A DNA stretch of 64,000 bases from Rhizomys pruinosus (taxonomy: Eukaryota; Chordata; Mammalia; Rodentia; Spalacidae): the NCBI GenBank assembly GCA_009823505.1, contig VZQC01000356.1, positions 1,455,836 to 1,519,835 on the forward strand. Direction: 5' to 3'. Positions 8,970 through 19,775 of this stretch are shown piece after piece (position 1 is the first letter of the stretch; each line of letters starts with the position of its first letter). The notes beneath the pieces are model-generated. The model was not told the origin of the DNA. It saw only the letters and a program-made list of their open reading frames with translations, and made no database searches. The position numbers and the translations under genes are program-made.

Positions 8970-11206
8970 CTGACAGTGTGAGATCTTTAATATCTCGCAA
9001 GCTGTTATATACAGAGTGAGCCGCCAACTGATCTTGGCCTTTGCTGTCGATGGTGGGTGGATACAAACCACCTGACGCCAGACGAAGAGCAATACTTAGT
9101 GGGCGCCAGAAGAAGTGTGTATATTTTTTTTTTGTTTTTTTCTCAGCTTAACGAAGCAGATGAGACGGTATCCGGAAAATTATTCGGAAATGTATCAAGC
9201 AGACTGGTAATGAGGAGCTTACACAGTCCGTGGGCAGGGAACCTGGGGCGGAAACTGAAAGCACGTAGAAGTGGAGGGAGCAGTGCTTACTTGAGGCTTC
9301 AATTCTCCTTGTGGCTCTGAGCTTCATCATATGAAGTTCGGTATACCACACAGCCAGGCCAACACTCATGATCCGTGAGATTGGTGTAGATAAATCACAG
9401 TAGTCTGGGCCCGATCCACATACCAAGAGAAGCAACTCCCATCACCAAGAGCCAGAGTGATGGAGAAAATTTCTTAGTTGTGACCGGTTCTTCTTCCCAG
9501 GTTGTACTCCCAGCTTGTATTAAAGTTGGACAAAGACAAGCAGACACATGCAGACGAGTAGGGACAATTTTCTGTATTGCTTTTGGGGCTTCTCTGACCA
9601 GTACCTCCTAGGGGTGTGGCTGAGCCCTAGCACTGGGATTTGTATGCAATAACCAATGGCTTGCAGGAGGCTCTTTATCCACTCACACAGGATACCTCTA
9701 TTTGAATTCTTTCTCTGTTTTAGGTTAGCATATCCAAGGTACTGAAGTTTTTTGTCTTATGGCCTTTTTCATACACTGTTAATTTTGGTTGATTCTTCCC
9801 TGCCTCTCACCTCTTTTCTTCTGCGCCCATCGCTTCCCATACCTTCTCCATTTTGAAACTATTCTTCTACTGGACTGTGAGTGATTTTGCTTTCAACTTT
9901 CATATATCACATTAGTTGTTCTCATACATCTCCCCAAAGAATTTTTCATCCGTATCTCCTAGGGGCCCACTGGTATCGTTATAACTTTTTCTGAGGAGCC
10001 TCTGTTTCTTCACAGACTAACTCCAATGTAATAATACAAGTAAACACATTTAAAAATGTTAGAAGCTAGGATCCACATATGAGGAAACAGGGAATATTGT
10101 CCTTTTTTTCACTTTAGACATTTTTGATTTCATTAGAACAAAAGAACAAGAATACGATTAGAGGTCACGAGTAGACTTAAGGTGTTTTATTATAGTGGGA
10201 AACTTTTTACCACTTATATATAAACTGAAGTTTAAAGTAACTAACAAGTGTTTAGGTTCGGCCATGGATCCCATCTTTAAAATATTCTGGGACATAAGCT
10301 CAATGTGGACAATGGGCTAGGTGGCTACCGACCTAGTGTGTTCTGGGCAGGTCATGGGGGTACAAAGCATCTATCGTCTATGGTCTGGTTTCTATATTGG
10401 TTTATGGGTTCCCCAGAGACAGCATTTTGTAAAACCCTTTCTTAAAGAATGTGCAGGAAATCTCTAGAGTCACCCCCCAGGGATCTAGTCAATGTCACTG
10501 GGGTGGGGGCGGGCAGCACATGAAGAAGGATGCTTGGATGCTGTCGCCAGGCTGTTTGACTCTAGGGAACCCATTGGCTTAAGACTATGTGCCATGAAGA
10601 CAGAAGACAATTAGCAGCATGAAAGAGTCTCTTTCAAAGTCTTTGTATGCATACAGAGACTCGATGTAATGGAAACCTGTATTATGAAGCTAGAGTGGTT
10701 ACACAACTTGAAAAGGAATGTGTTGCTAAGGTACTTAAAGGGCAAGTAACTTGCCTCAACAGGATTAGTCAGAAACTCTGATTTGTTGGAGTGCATGGTA
10801 AAGGGTGAGAAGCTCTGGCTTGCGGAGGTTGTTCTTAACATGTCCACCCCTTGTCACCACAAGCTCCCGGAAAGCTCGAGGTGCTCGCCATATATACACA
10901 TATAATATGTTGTATTTTTTCTTTATATCTGCTGTCTCTGTCTCTTCTGTTCTCTGTCTCTCCCTCTGTCCCTCCACGCTCTGTCCTCTCTCTACCCCTC
11001 CGTCCATACCCCTGTGAGTGTAAGTGTGATAGCCAGAGTAAAACCTTGTATCTTCTTCAGGAGCCATCCACCTTACTTTTTGAGACGTCTCTCTCTGGTC
11101 TGGAATTTCAGTTTGGCTAGGGGTGTTTGCCTGACAAGTTGAGCCCAGGATCCTCTTGTTTCCCTCCCAATGCTGAGATTACAAGCGGGTGCCAACTATA
11201 TCTATC

Positions 11207-11243
<37 letters not shown>

Positions 11244-11480
11244 AGTCTTATCTAATCTATCATCTATGAATGGTGCTACAGTATGCTTATCTATCTATCT
11301 ATCTATTCTATCTATCTACTACCTATCATGGTTAGAATTTTTGTCTTTCTTGAGCAGAGCTTTTCCTTGAGCCCCAGGTTGGCCTGGAAATCACTACGTA
11401 GAATGACCAGGCTGGCTTGTGAACTCACAGGGGGCATTAATTGATTCTGCCTCTGCCCTCAGGAGTGCCCTGGGTAGTTG
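8970..11480 (-). repeat. Arm C: inverted, partly noisy copy of 17710-19790
   Basis: Reverse-complement matches are clear at many anchor points: 9559 against 19349 (agtagggacaattttctgta), 10075 against 18905 (ggatccacatatgagg), 10865 against about 18270 (ctcccggaaagctcgaggtg), the GATA tract, and a B1. Bases 8970-9540 and 11160-11480 are indel-rich, while 9540-10570 is nearly clean. The paired arms are separated by about 6.2 kb. Confidence 0.88.
11195..11325. repeat. (CTAT)n microsatellite
   Basis: Two CTAT/CATC runs, at about 11208-11245 and 11287-11320, are the inverted and expanded form of the shorter GATA run at 17922-17955 in the partner arm. The length difference may be read noise or allelic. 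Confidence 0.85.
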
Positions 11481-11489
11481 CAGGCGAAA

Positions 11490-12289
11490 CACACAGCGCG
11501 CACTGCTTCACTCGTTGAGAGGAATCTCGACTACTACTTATCCATTATTTTTAACTAGTCCGAATGTTCTGGGTGGAAGTGATGTTTCTCTATCATGTCG
11601 TATTGTATATTATAAAATTGATTCTTAATTGTATTGACGTTGGCGGCAAAGGAGCGGAATGCCACACTATTATATTTAGAGCTACGATGCTTCGGTCGGG
11701 TAGATCCGTCTTTGGGTGTCGCAGAGGTCGCGTCTTTACAGCCATATGCGGCTCGTGTCCCACAACGGCTTCGTGAAGGGCTAGGCCTTTTAACTCACTA
11801 GAATGCCATCCCCTTTGTGGCAGCCCTGATACTTGTCCGACTCAATGGGAAAGTTTTCCAGGAGAAATTCAGAATGTGCTAGAGAGAGGCGGAGTGCAGT
11901 CCTGGTGATGTCTGCAGCAAAGGCTCTAAACATGGTGCATTCGAAGAAACTGAGGGGCGACACCACTAAAGCGTATGGCAGCTGGGCAAAAGTACCCTTT
12001 CATCTGTTTCGAGTCAGCTGGGCGGTCACTGGAGATGGGATGTTCAAAGGCTCCTGAATATGCCCTACTCAGGAGCTCGTTGCTCCTCTGTATTGATGCG
12101 TGACTCGTCCCACGGTTGTTCTGAAAGCTAGCCCAGGCTCTCTGAAAGCTGAGCCTGCTTCCTAGTGCATATGGCTGTGGCTGAACAAGCGGCCATGGCA
12201 CTGCACACAGGGCGAATTTTGTTGCGGTGAGACTTTGCATTATATCTAAGCCTCAGGCTGGCGTTCTTCCTGCGATCGCTGTATTTTTA
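11490..12289. other. Noisy, CpG-rich filler sequence
   Basis: Unlike its surroundings, this stretch is rich in CpG and short random-looking motifs and matches no other part of the window. It lies between an inverted noisy copy and a damaged B1. ORFs of up to 104 codons occur on both strands with no family resemblance, so I treat it as unreliable sequence. Confidence 0.5.
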
Positions 12290-12480
12290 GTTTGTTATTG
12301 TTTTTTTTTTTTTTGGTTTTTTCGAGACATGGTCTCACTACATAACATTGGAGGGCCTGGAATTCGCTATGTAAACAAGGCTGGCCTTGAACTCACAAAG
12401 ATCCTGCTGCCTCAGTGCCTGTGCTCGAGTGGCTGGGGAATGTTGGTAAAGGCGTGGGCCACTGCATCATGGGTTTTGTG
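12290..12480 (-). repeat. B1 SINE with indels
   Basis: The T run, cgagacatggtctcactac, acaaggctggccttgaactc and agatcctgctgcctcagtg define a reverse B1 with inserted bases near 12415-12470. Confidence 0.85.
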
Positions 12481-13089
12481 TGTCGTATGTGGAAAGCCTT
12501 TCTCAGCTATAAGCGCCTAGTTTATGTCTTTTTTTTTTCTGTCCCAGCAGGGGTGATTCGTCATCTTTTAGCATGGGAAGATATGAGGTGGTGTGGGTGA
12601 GTCGCCTGTCTCTACCGCGCAATGGGGTGGAAGTGCTGGCCCACCATCACATCTGAGATCAAGCTCTTTTTCACAGGGATGGGGACATTATAGAGTGGCA
12701 CATGGGACCCTGTGCATCCTTCTTAAATGTGAAGGGACACTTGTGGGCCACATAGGAAAAATAGTCTTTACCGAAATCTTGATTATAGACATTACACATT
12801 CTTGGCAGAAAATCCAGTTGTGTGCAAGTCCATTTTGAACAGTGTTACCCCAAAACCAACAAAACTCCAGTTACTGAGAACTGTTCCACAAACAACGGAT
12901 GGCAGTTAAACTACCACTGTGGTTGTGTGTGTGGGGGGGGGCTGGCAGCCAGGAGGAGAAGATCAGTGCTTTCTGTGTTCGGCCCAGCTACATGGTAGCT
13001 CTTTGTCCTGTGTAAGTTCCTCCTACAAGCCCAGAAAGCATGTTGTGTTTTTTGTTTGTCTTTCCTGAGTTCAATGTAATCATTTTCCG
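12481..13089. other. Unannotated stretch, no gene seen
   Basis: Contains a T run at about 12530 and a G run at 12931-12940. No SINE, coding similarity or splice-flanked exon is recognisable. Confidence 0.4.
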
Positions 13090-13555
13090 AGTTCTATCTA
13101 TTTTTTTTCTGCAAATTTTATAATTTTATGTTTCTTAAGCAGTTAATAAAATTTCTACTTTAGTGTAAATTCAAAACTCATTCTCATTGTCCATTCATCA
13201 GCTAATGGACACCCAGGCTGCATCTATTTTCTAGCTCTTGTAATAGAGCAGGTAATGAGCATAATGTGTAAGGTACATTTACGTGTGGTAAGAACATAAG
13301 AGTAACTTTTGCTTTAAATGCCCAGGCATGTAGTGGTAGGTTGGGTCGACATGGTAGTTTCAATTATTATGCCTTTTTGAGAGACCTCTACCTACTGATT
13401 TCCAATAAGTGGCTACACCAGTTTACATGGCATGTTTGAATAAGTGTTCCTCTTCCCCACATCTTCACCAGAATTTGTGGTCATTTGTTTCCTTCATAAT
13501 AGACATTCTGACTAGGTGAGATGGACCTCAAAATTATTTATTAAATTTTACATCT
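13090..13555 (-). mobile_element. L1 3' fragment (old L1M/Lx type)
   Basis: The order ttgtccattcatcagctaatg, gcatctattttctagctc, ataagtggctacaccagttt, cttccccacatcttcaccag and tagacattctgactaggtgag matches the reverse of the L1 region between the ORF2 end and the 3' UTR. It is interrupted on the right by B3 and B2 insertions and resumes at 14095. Confidence 0.75.
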
Positions 13556-13577
13556 ATTTTATTTTGTTTTTTTTTGG

Positions 13578-13599
<22 letters not shown>

Positions 13600-13610
<11 letters not shown>

Positions 13611-13765
13611 GTGCTGTGTGTGTGTATTCCACTTTGCCATGGTGCCACAATATAGAGCGTCAAACGGACAAACTTATGGGAATTGGTTCTCGTTCTACCA
13701 TGTCGGTCCCTAGGACTGAATTCAAGTGAGCTCGGGTAGTCAGGCTTGAGCCACATCGATGGCCC
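13600..13765 (-). repeat. B3 SINE with (TG)n
   Basis: A TG run is followed by gggaattggttctcgttctacc, tcaagtgagctcgggtagtcaggcttgag, the reverse B3 3' half. The head is missing. Confidence 0.65.
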
Positions 13766-13769
13766 TCAA

Positions 13770-13850
13770 AATAGTTTTATTTATTTTATTTTTAATTTTA
13801 TTTTAATGTTTAATTTTATTTTATTTTATTTATTTTATTCTTCTATACAT
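13770..13850. repeat. (TTTTA)n-rich simple sequence
   Basis: Attttatttta-type runs form the reversed A-rich tail of the B2 that follows on the minus strand. Confidence 0.7.
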
Positions 13851-13854
13851 TATG

Positions 13855-14090
13855 TTATCAATGTACTGTCTGCAATGCAGGTCTGTGCACCCGTGTCAAT
13901 GCAATGCCTCAGAAGGTCAGAAGAGGGCATCGGAATTCCCCTGGAACTGGGAGTTCTCTTGGAATTGGAGTTTCAGATGGTTCTCAGCTGCCATGTGGGT
14001 GCTGGGGGAATTGCGGCCCGGGTCCTCTGGCAAGAGCAGTTGGCGCTCTTGAATGCTGAGCCATACTCTGAACAGCCGGCTCAAAGTAGT
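13855..14090 (-). repeat. B2 SINE, young subfamily, with indels
   Basis: The reverse B2 is complete from attatgttatcaatgtactg to the damaged head near 14060-14090. It carries the doubled ggaactgggagttctcttggaattggag segment of the young subfamily. Confidence 0.85.
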
Positions 14091-14094
14091 TAAT

Positions 14095-14530
14095 TAGCGA
14101 TATTCCAGATGAATAATCCTTTGTTTACATCGTGAGTTGGGTAAAGATTTTCTCGTTCATTCTGTAGGCTGTTTTGTTTTATTTTCTTTTCATTTGAGTT
14201 AAATGTTTCCTTTGCTGACAGGGGTTTAATTCCCTGAGGTCTTGTTTGTCAATTGCTGGTCTTGTTTCTTGAGCAACAGGGGTTCTATTCAGAAATTCTT
14301 CACCTAGTGTCTCTACAGTCTTCAAAGTGTCTGCTTCCCGTGCCTAAAGGACCGTAGCTTTCATGTCTTCTACATGTAGCTACTCAGCTTTCCAGCACCG
14401 TCAGTTGAAGATGCTGTCTTTTCTCTCCATTGTGTATGTTTTGCGGCACCGTTTGTCAAAAAGCGTCAGGTGACCAAGCTGCACTAGGATCCCATATCTG
14501 GGTCCTGCTCAATTTTATTCCATTGATGTA
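14095..14530 (-). mobile_element. L1 3' fragment, continuation
   Basis: The motifs gtaaagattttctcgttcattctgtaggctg, ttcctttgctgacagggg and tcctgctcaattttattccattgatgtacc are the reverse of the L1 segment ending ORF2. Together with 13090-13555 this is one L1 split by two SINE insertions. Confidence 0.7.
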
Positions 14531-14534
14531 CCTT

Positions 14535-14625
14535 TTTTTTTTTATTTTTTTTATTTTGGTTATTTTTAAGCCAGGATCTCACTTTTAGTCCCCAGCTGGC
14601 TGGGAAACTTGCTCTGTACGAGGGA
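14535..14625 (-). repeat. B1 SINE fragment
   Basis: The T run, ttaagccaggatctcacttttagtccccagctggctggg, then ctctgtacga are the 3' half of B1 in reverse. The 5' half is lost in noisy sequence. Confidence 0.65.
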
Positions 14626-14639
14626 GGAGGAGGAAAGAC

Positions 14640-16149
14640 CGTGGCTCCGACCCCTGGGTGGGGTAAGTGCTCTGTTGCCTGCAGCCCTCGGCACTCACGT
14701 GGGAAACTGGCTCACTGTAGCCATGAAGTTGGGCCACTAACCTTTATGCCAGTGGAGTGAGCAGTTTCTCTAAATACAATGGAACCTCTGTCACTTTGAA
14801 GATAAGCTCTCACAAGCTGCTTGAAACAATAATTCTGTACTTTCTTTCCTGTTTCTAGATTTATTTTAAGTATTAGTATAAAATGTCAGAGCAGCTGATA
14901 GTGGCCAGATCAGTTTGTATAAAGCTTCACTGCCTGTTTGTAGCATATTACAGCTATATTTGACACAGGAAAGCACTTAATCATGCCTGCTATCAGCACA
15001 CCACACCCACCTTTGTGAGGACCCTTAGAGGCTATGAGATTTATCACTGTGAACTGAACTGGATGGACAGCCCTAATGGACAATGCAGACTGCTTCTGAG
15101 AAGTTCGGGCTAAAAGTGTCCCATCCACAACCCAAGGGCCAAGAGCAAACTCAGGAATGCCAAACCTGGGTGGGTCCCCTGGACCCACACTGTATCTCAG
15201 CTATTGGATTCTAATGAAGTTACATCTGATGGCTACAAGAAACTCTCTAGACACCATTTTGCTTCCAAATGGCCTCTTCTGAAAGCCACTTAGCCACATT
15301 TCCTTGTCCATACCAAAAGATAACTGATACTGCTGAAACAGAAGAGTCAGTAACATTATTAGTAATGTTTCACAGTCAACTAACATCCTCGCTCAAGACT
15401 TGTCTTACCTGAACTTCAAGGAGCCCTGACCCAGCACATTGGACTTGCCATCCATTGGACTTTACACAGTGGCTACCTGAGGCTCACAGAGACAAATGAG
15501 TTGAGTGAGAAGACACGGTCCACGGGAACCCCCTTGCAGAAGCTGATCCCTAATTCCTTCTTCAATGTGATGCATATTGAGTGTGTCTGATATTTTAGTT
15601 TTAGCTATAAACCGAGAATCCTGAGTTTAGTCTTGATTCCAGCCTTCTACAGGGTGTATCTGCCGCTCAGAGCTTCTGCTTACGTTTCTGAGATCCACAG
15701 AAAGTCAAACCACTGTGTGCCTCAAAGGATGGCTTTAGAACAGATAAGCGCTATTATCATTTTGCCATTGAAAGTTAATATTTTAACATGCTTGTGTAGA
15801 ATTACATCCTAAGCCAGACCAGCTGGCAGGCTCAGCCCTTCTAAGACACCTACAAACCCCTCAAAATTGCAGCTCTTTCATCTATAAAATAGCAATAATA
15901 GAATTCTGTAGGGCAATTTGATTCTTATGCTTGGTCCCCAGCCAGTGGTGCTAGTGGAGGAGAAGTCACTGTGGATGTGTCTTTGAAAAGAGCATTAAAA
16001 CCCTAACCCCCGCACTCTCTCTAGTTGCTGGTTGCCATGAGATGAACGACTGACTATCTAGGCCACATGTTTCTCACCAAGAGGTTCTGTCTTCCCATAG
16101 GCCCAAAGCAACCAGATTCCAGGCACATGCCGTTCCACCTCCCTGTCAA
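14640..16149. other. Unique sequence, no gene recognised
   Basis: Bases 14910-15386 on the minus strand contain two adjoining open frames of 92 and 61 codons, but I recognise no family and see no clear initiation or splice context. The rest is plain unique sequence. From here to 19,680 the sequence looks clean. Confidence 0.4.
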
Positions 16150-16166
16150 TTAGAATATGCATTTTT

Positions 16167-16367
16167 TAAATATTGTACTTATTTTTATGTGTATGAGTGT
16201 ATTGCCTACATGTGTATAAGTGGAGTCAGAAGAAGGCAGGCATTGGATTCCCCTGTAACTGCAATCACGGATGGTTGTTAGCTAGCATGTGGGTGCTGGG
16301 AATCGAACCCGGGTCTTCTGCAAGAGCAGCTGGTGCTCTTAACCCCTGAGCCATCTCTCCAGCCCCC
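16167..16367 (-). repeat. B2 SINE with perfect target-site duplication
   Basis: A reverse B2 runs from the A-rich tail (tttttatgtgtatgagtgt) to gagccatctctccagccccc. The 17-bp duplication ttagaatatgcattttt lies at 16150-16166 and 16368-16384. The internal doubling of the young subfamily is absent. Confidence 0.95.
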
Positions 16368-16794
16368 TTAGAATATGCATTTTTAATGTGACCACTATGA
16401 CACTGTCACATCTAGAAAAATTAACAACTGCTTACCATTATCTCAGCTCTAATCTATAGCCAATCTCTCCAACTGTCTCAAAGACATATGTTCACAATTG
16501 GGTTAGTCATAGCAGGATGCAAATAGTCTGAATGTGGGATGAGGTTGGTCACTGACTCTTGGTCACCTGTGCTAGCAGTTCCCTCTGCCTTGCTTTTTCT
16601 GTTTTAAAACTCACAGCCCTGTTTTGCTGGGAAAACTGTGTCACTTGCCGTGAGGAATGCTCAGCATTCTGGGTTAGGCTGATTGCTTCACTCTAATGGT
16701 GTGAATGGCTTAACGTTTTTTCCTTTTCCAAGTCTTGCCATGTAAGTTTGACTGGGAGGAATAAGTGAGTTAATGCTTGTCAAATACTTAACAG

Positions 16795-17140
16795 TGTAAT
16801 TGCTAAGGCTGCCATAACAAAGTATGGGAGAGTCAGAAGACTAAACAACAGAAACCTATCCTCTCACAGTTCTGGAAGACAGAAGTTCAAGACCAAGGTC
16901 TTCGAGGGCATGACTTCTCTCTTTGGCTCGGAGATGCCCAACTTCTCCTGGCTTCTCAGCATCTTCCTACTGTGCATGCCTCTCTGTCTACTTAGGTGCC
17001 CACTTTGATAAGGACACCAGTCAAGTTAGAATTTACCCCAAATTATGACAGTGCCATATCCAAATAAGGTCATATTCTAGAGTAGTAGGGGCAAGAAATT
17101 CAACAAATAAATTAAGACCTGGGCCTATACCCACAATGCC
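16795..17140 (-). mobile_element. MLT1-like LTR (ERVL-MaLR), old
   Basis: The order taacaaagtatgggagagtc, aaacaacagaaacctatcctctcacagttctgg, ataaggacaccagtcaagttag and ccaaataaggtcatattctag is the reverse of MLT1A-type LTRs. No internal retroviral coding sequence is attached. Confidence 0.7.
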
Positions 17141-17149
17141 ATAGTATCT

Positions 17150-17300
17150 TGAATATAGTGGATTTATTAATGAATACTAGCTAAGTTGTTAATCATTCAG
17201 TCATTAACATACTTTTATGTAAGAACTGAGTTAATATATGTAAAACACTGTGAAATAGCTGGCACATAGTAAAGTTTCTATAAATACTAGCTATCAAGTT
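17150..17300 (+). repeat. MIR-like SINE fragment
   Basis: gaactgagttaatatatg, aaaacactgtgaaatagctggcacatagtaaag and tataaatactagct follow the MIR 3' end. Confidence 0.6.
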
Positions 17301-17394
17301 GTAATATGCTACAGTGTTTGTTAATATACTTGATCTTTTTTTTAAATATATTTGATCTTAACCAAAAGACCAAGAAGTGATTCAAATAATGTTT

Positions 17395-17557
17395 TTGTTG
17401 CTGTTGTTATTGTTGTTTGAGACAGTGTCTTCCTGTAGCCTCAGCTGGACTGGAACTCATTATGGAGACCAGGCTGGCCTTGAACTCACAGAGATCCACC
17501 CGCCTTTGCCTCTCTAGTGCTGAGACTTGAGGTATGCATCACCACATCCATGAGCTA
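17395..17557 (-). repeat. B1 SINE, older copy
   Basis: Reverse B1 with gagacagtgtcttcctgtagcc and gaccaggctggccttgaactc. The 12-bp flank aataatgttttt occurs on both sides. Confidence 0.9.
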
Positions 17558-17662
17558 ATAATGTTTTTAGTAGTTTACATTCATGACAGAATGCTATCTA
17601 GTAGTTTTTAATAGTAACTTAAATTCATAGGGCTCAATAAGAATGGGCCATGGCAAAAAATA

Positions 17663-17701
<39 letters not shown>

Positions 17702-17702
17702 G
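17663..17702. repeat. (AAAT)n microsatellite
   Basis: Nine to ten aaat units, directly before a B1. Confidence 0.95.
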
Positions 17703-17873
17703 TGCCAGGCATGGTGGCGCACACACACCTTTAACCCCAGCACTTGGGAGGCAGAAGCAGGTGGATCTCTGTGAGTTCAAGGCCAGCCTGGTCTACAAAA
17801 CAAGTTCCAGGCCAGGCCAGCTGGGGCTACAGGGAGACCCTGTCTCAAAAAAGACCAAAAAAAAAAAAAAAGA
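17703..17873 (+). repeat. B1 SINE, full length
   Basis: Forward B1 from gccaggcatggtggcgcaca to gagaccctgtctcaaaaaagac and an A run. Its damaged inverted counterpart is at 11345-11480. Confidence 0.93.
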
Positions 17874-17921
17874 ATGTGCCACAGAAATGGCAATTTTGAT
17901 AGATGATGATGATGGTGATAT

Positions 17922-18230
17922 ATGATTGATAGATAGATAGATAGATAGATAGATGATAGATATAGTGGCACCTGCTTGTAATCTCAGCATTGGGGAGGTG
18001 AACAAGAGGATCCTTGGGGCTCAACTGTCAGGCACCCTAGCCAAACTGAAGAGTTCCAGACCAGAGAGAGACGTCTCAAAAAGTAAGGTGGATGGCTCCT
18101 GAAGAATGATACCCAAGGTTTACCTCTGGCTATCACACACACTCACAGGGGTTGGGGAGGGGTAGAGAGAGACAGAGGGGGGTACAGAGAGACAGAGACA
18201 GAGAGACAGAGACAGAGATAAAGAATATAT
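17922..18230. repeat. (GATA)n and (GAGACA)n simple repeats
   Basis: About eight gata units at 17922-17955, and a gagacaga-type purine run at 18165-18222 followed by a (TATA)-rich patch. The partner arm shows them as CTAT and TCTG/TCTC runs. Confidence 0.9.
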
Positions 18231-19364
18231 ACATATATATGTGTATATATGGCAGCACCTGAGCTTCCCGGGAGCTTGGGTGACAGGGGTGATGTAAGAA
18301 CAACCTCCCAAGCCAGTTCTCACCTTTACCCATGCACTCCAACAACAGAGTTCTGACATCCTGTTGAGGCAGTTAACTGTGCCCTGTTAAGTACCTTAGC
18401 AACATTTTTTCAAGTTGTGTAACCTCTAGCTATAAGGAAGTTTCCATTCAGTCTCTGTTCTACAAAGACTTGAAAGAGACTATGCCTGTATTGTCTTGCT
18501 TAGTGGCACATAGTCTAAGCCAATGGGTTCCTAGAGTCAACAGCCGGCAGGACAGCTCCAAGCTCTTCTTTGTGCTGCCCGCCCCCACTCCCAGTGTTGA
18601 CTAGATCCTGGGGGGGACTCAGGATTTGCATTTAGAACAAGGTTTACAAAATGCTGCTCTCTGGGGACAAAACAAAACCAACTACTTTCTGTACCTCCTC
18701 TGCCCAGGGTGGTAGCCACTAGCCATCATGGTGTAGGATTTGAGATGGACCTGGCCCAACTAAACTGTAGTTGTACTTCAGTTTAGAAAAAGTTTAAACA
18801 AGTTGTGAACTTCAATCTATTTTGTTACTTTTGTTTAATGAAATAAAAATGTTTAAAGTGAAAAAAAGACAAATTCCCTGTTTTTCCTCATATGTGGATC
18901 CTAGCTTCTAACATTTTTAAATGTGTTTACTTGTATTATTACATTGGAGTTAGTGTGTAGAGAGCCCAGAAAAGTAAGAAGGGGCCCAGGAGAGGGAAAA
19001 ATTCTTTGGGGAGTATAGAACATATGTGATATGAAAGTTGAAAGAAGAATACTGGTAGTAGAAAAGTTCAAATGGAGAAGGGTATTGGGAAGATGGGGAG
19101 AAGAAAGAGGAGAGAGAATCAACCAAAAATTAATAATGTATGAAAAAGCCATAAGAAAACTTAGTACTTGGTATGCTAACCTAAAACAGAGAAAGAATTC
19201 AAATAGAGGTATCCTGTGTGAGTGGATAAAGAGCCTCCTGCAAGCCATTGGTTATTGCATACAAATCCCAGTGCTAGGGCTCAGCCACACCCCTAGGAGG
19301 TACTGGTCAGAGAAGCCCCAAAAGCAATACAGAAAATTGTCCCTACTCGTTGGCTGCTGTGCTG

Positions 19365-19775
19365 CTTGGTTTTTGTCAACTTAACAAGCTGGAGTCACCT
19401 GGGAAGAAGGAACCTCAACTAAGAAATTTTCTCCATCAGACTGGCCTGGGTATGGGGTGCTTTCTTGGTGGTTGATGTGGACGGGCCCAGACTACTGTGG
19501 ATGGTACCATTCCTGGGCAGATGGGCCTGGGCTGTGTAACAAATATAGATGAGCAAGCCAGGGGAATTGAGCCAGTAAGCACTGCCCCTCCACTGTCTCT
19601 GCTTCAGTTCCTGCCCCAGGTTCCTGCCTTAAGCTCTCACCCTGGCTTGACTTGATAATGGACTGCAACCTGTAAGCTGAAAAAAAAAAAAAAAAAAAAC
19701 CACTTTCTTCCGCCAGATTGCTTTTGGGTCATGGGGTTTAATCGACAGCAGCAGATCAGGTTGGCCCCACTATAA
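19365..19775 (+). repeat. Rodent medium-length interspersed repeat, family unresolved
   Basis: Starts ttggtttttgtcaacttaac, continues with gaacctcaactaagaaattttc, gccaggggaattgagccagtaagcac, and ends ttgcttttgggtcatgggg plus an acagcagcag block. A homologous copy is at 23958-24360. An A run of about 20 bases replaces the usual aataaacc before the end. It marks where clean sequence gives way to noisy sequence, and where another copy is broken at N 1681. Confidence 0.7.
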
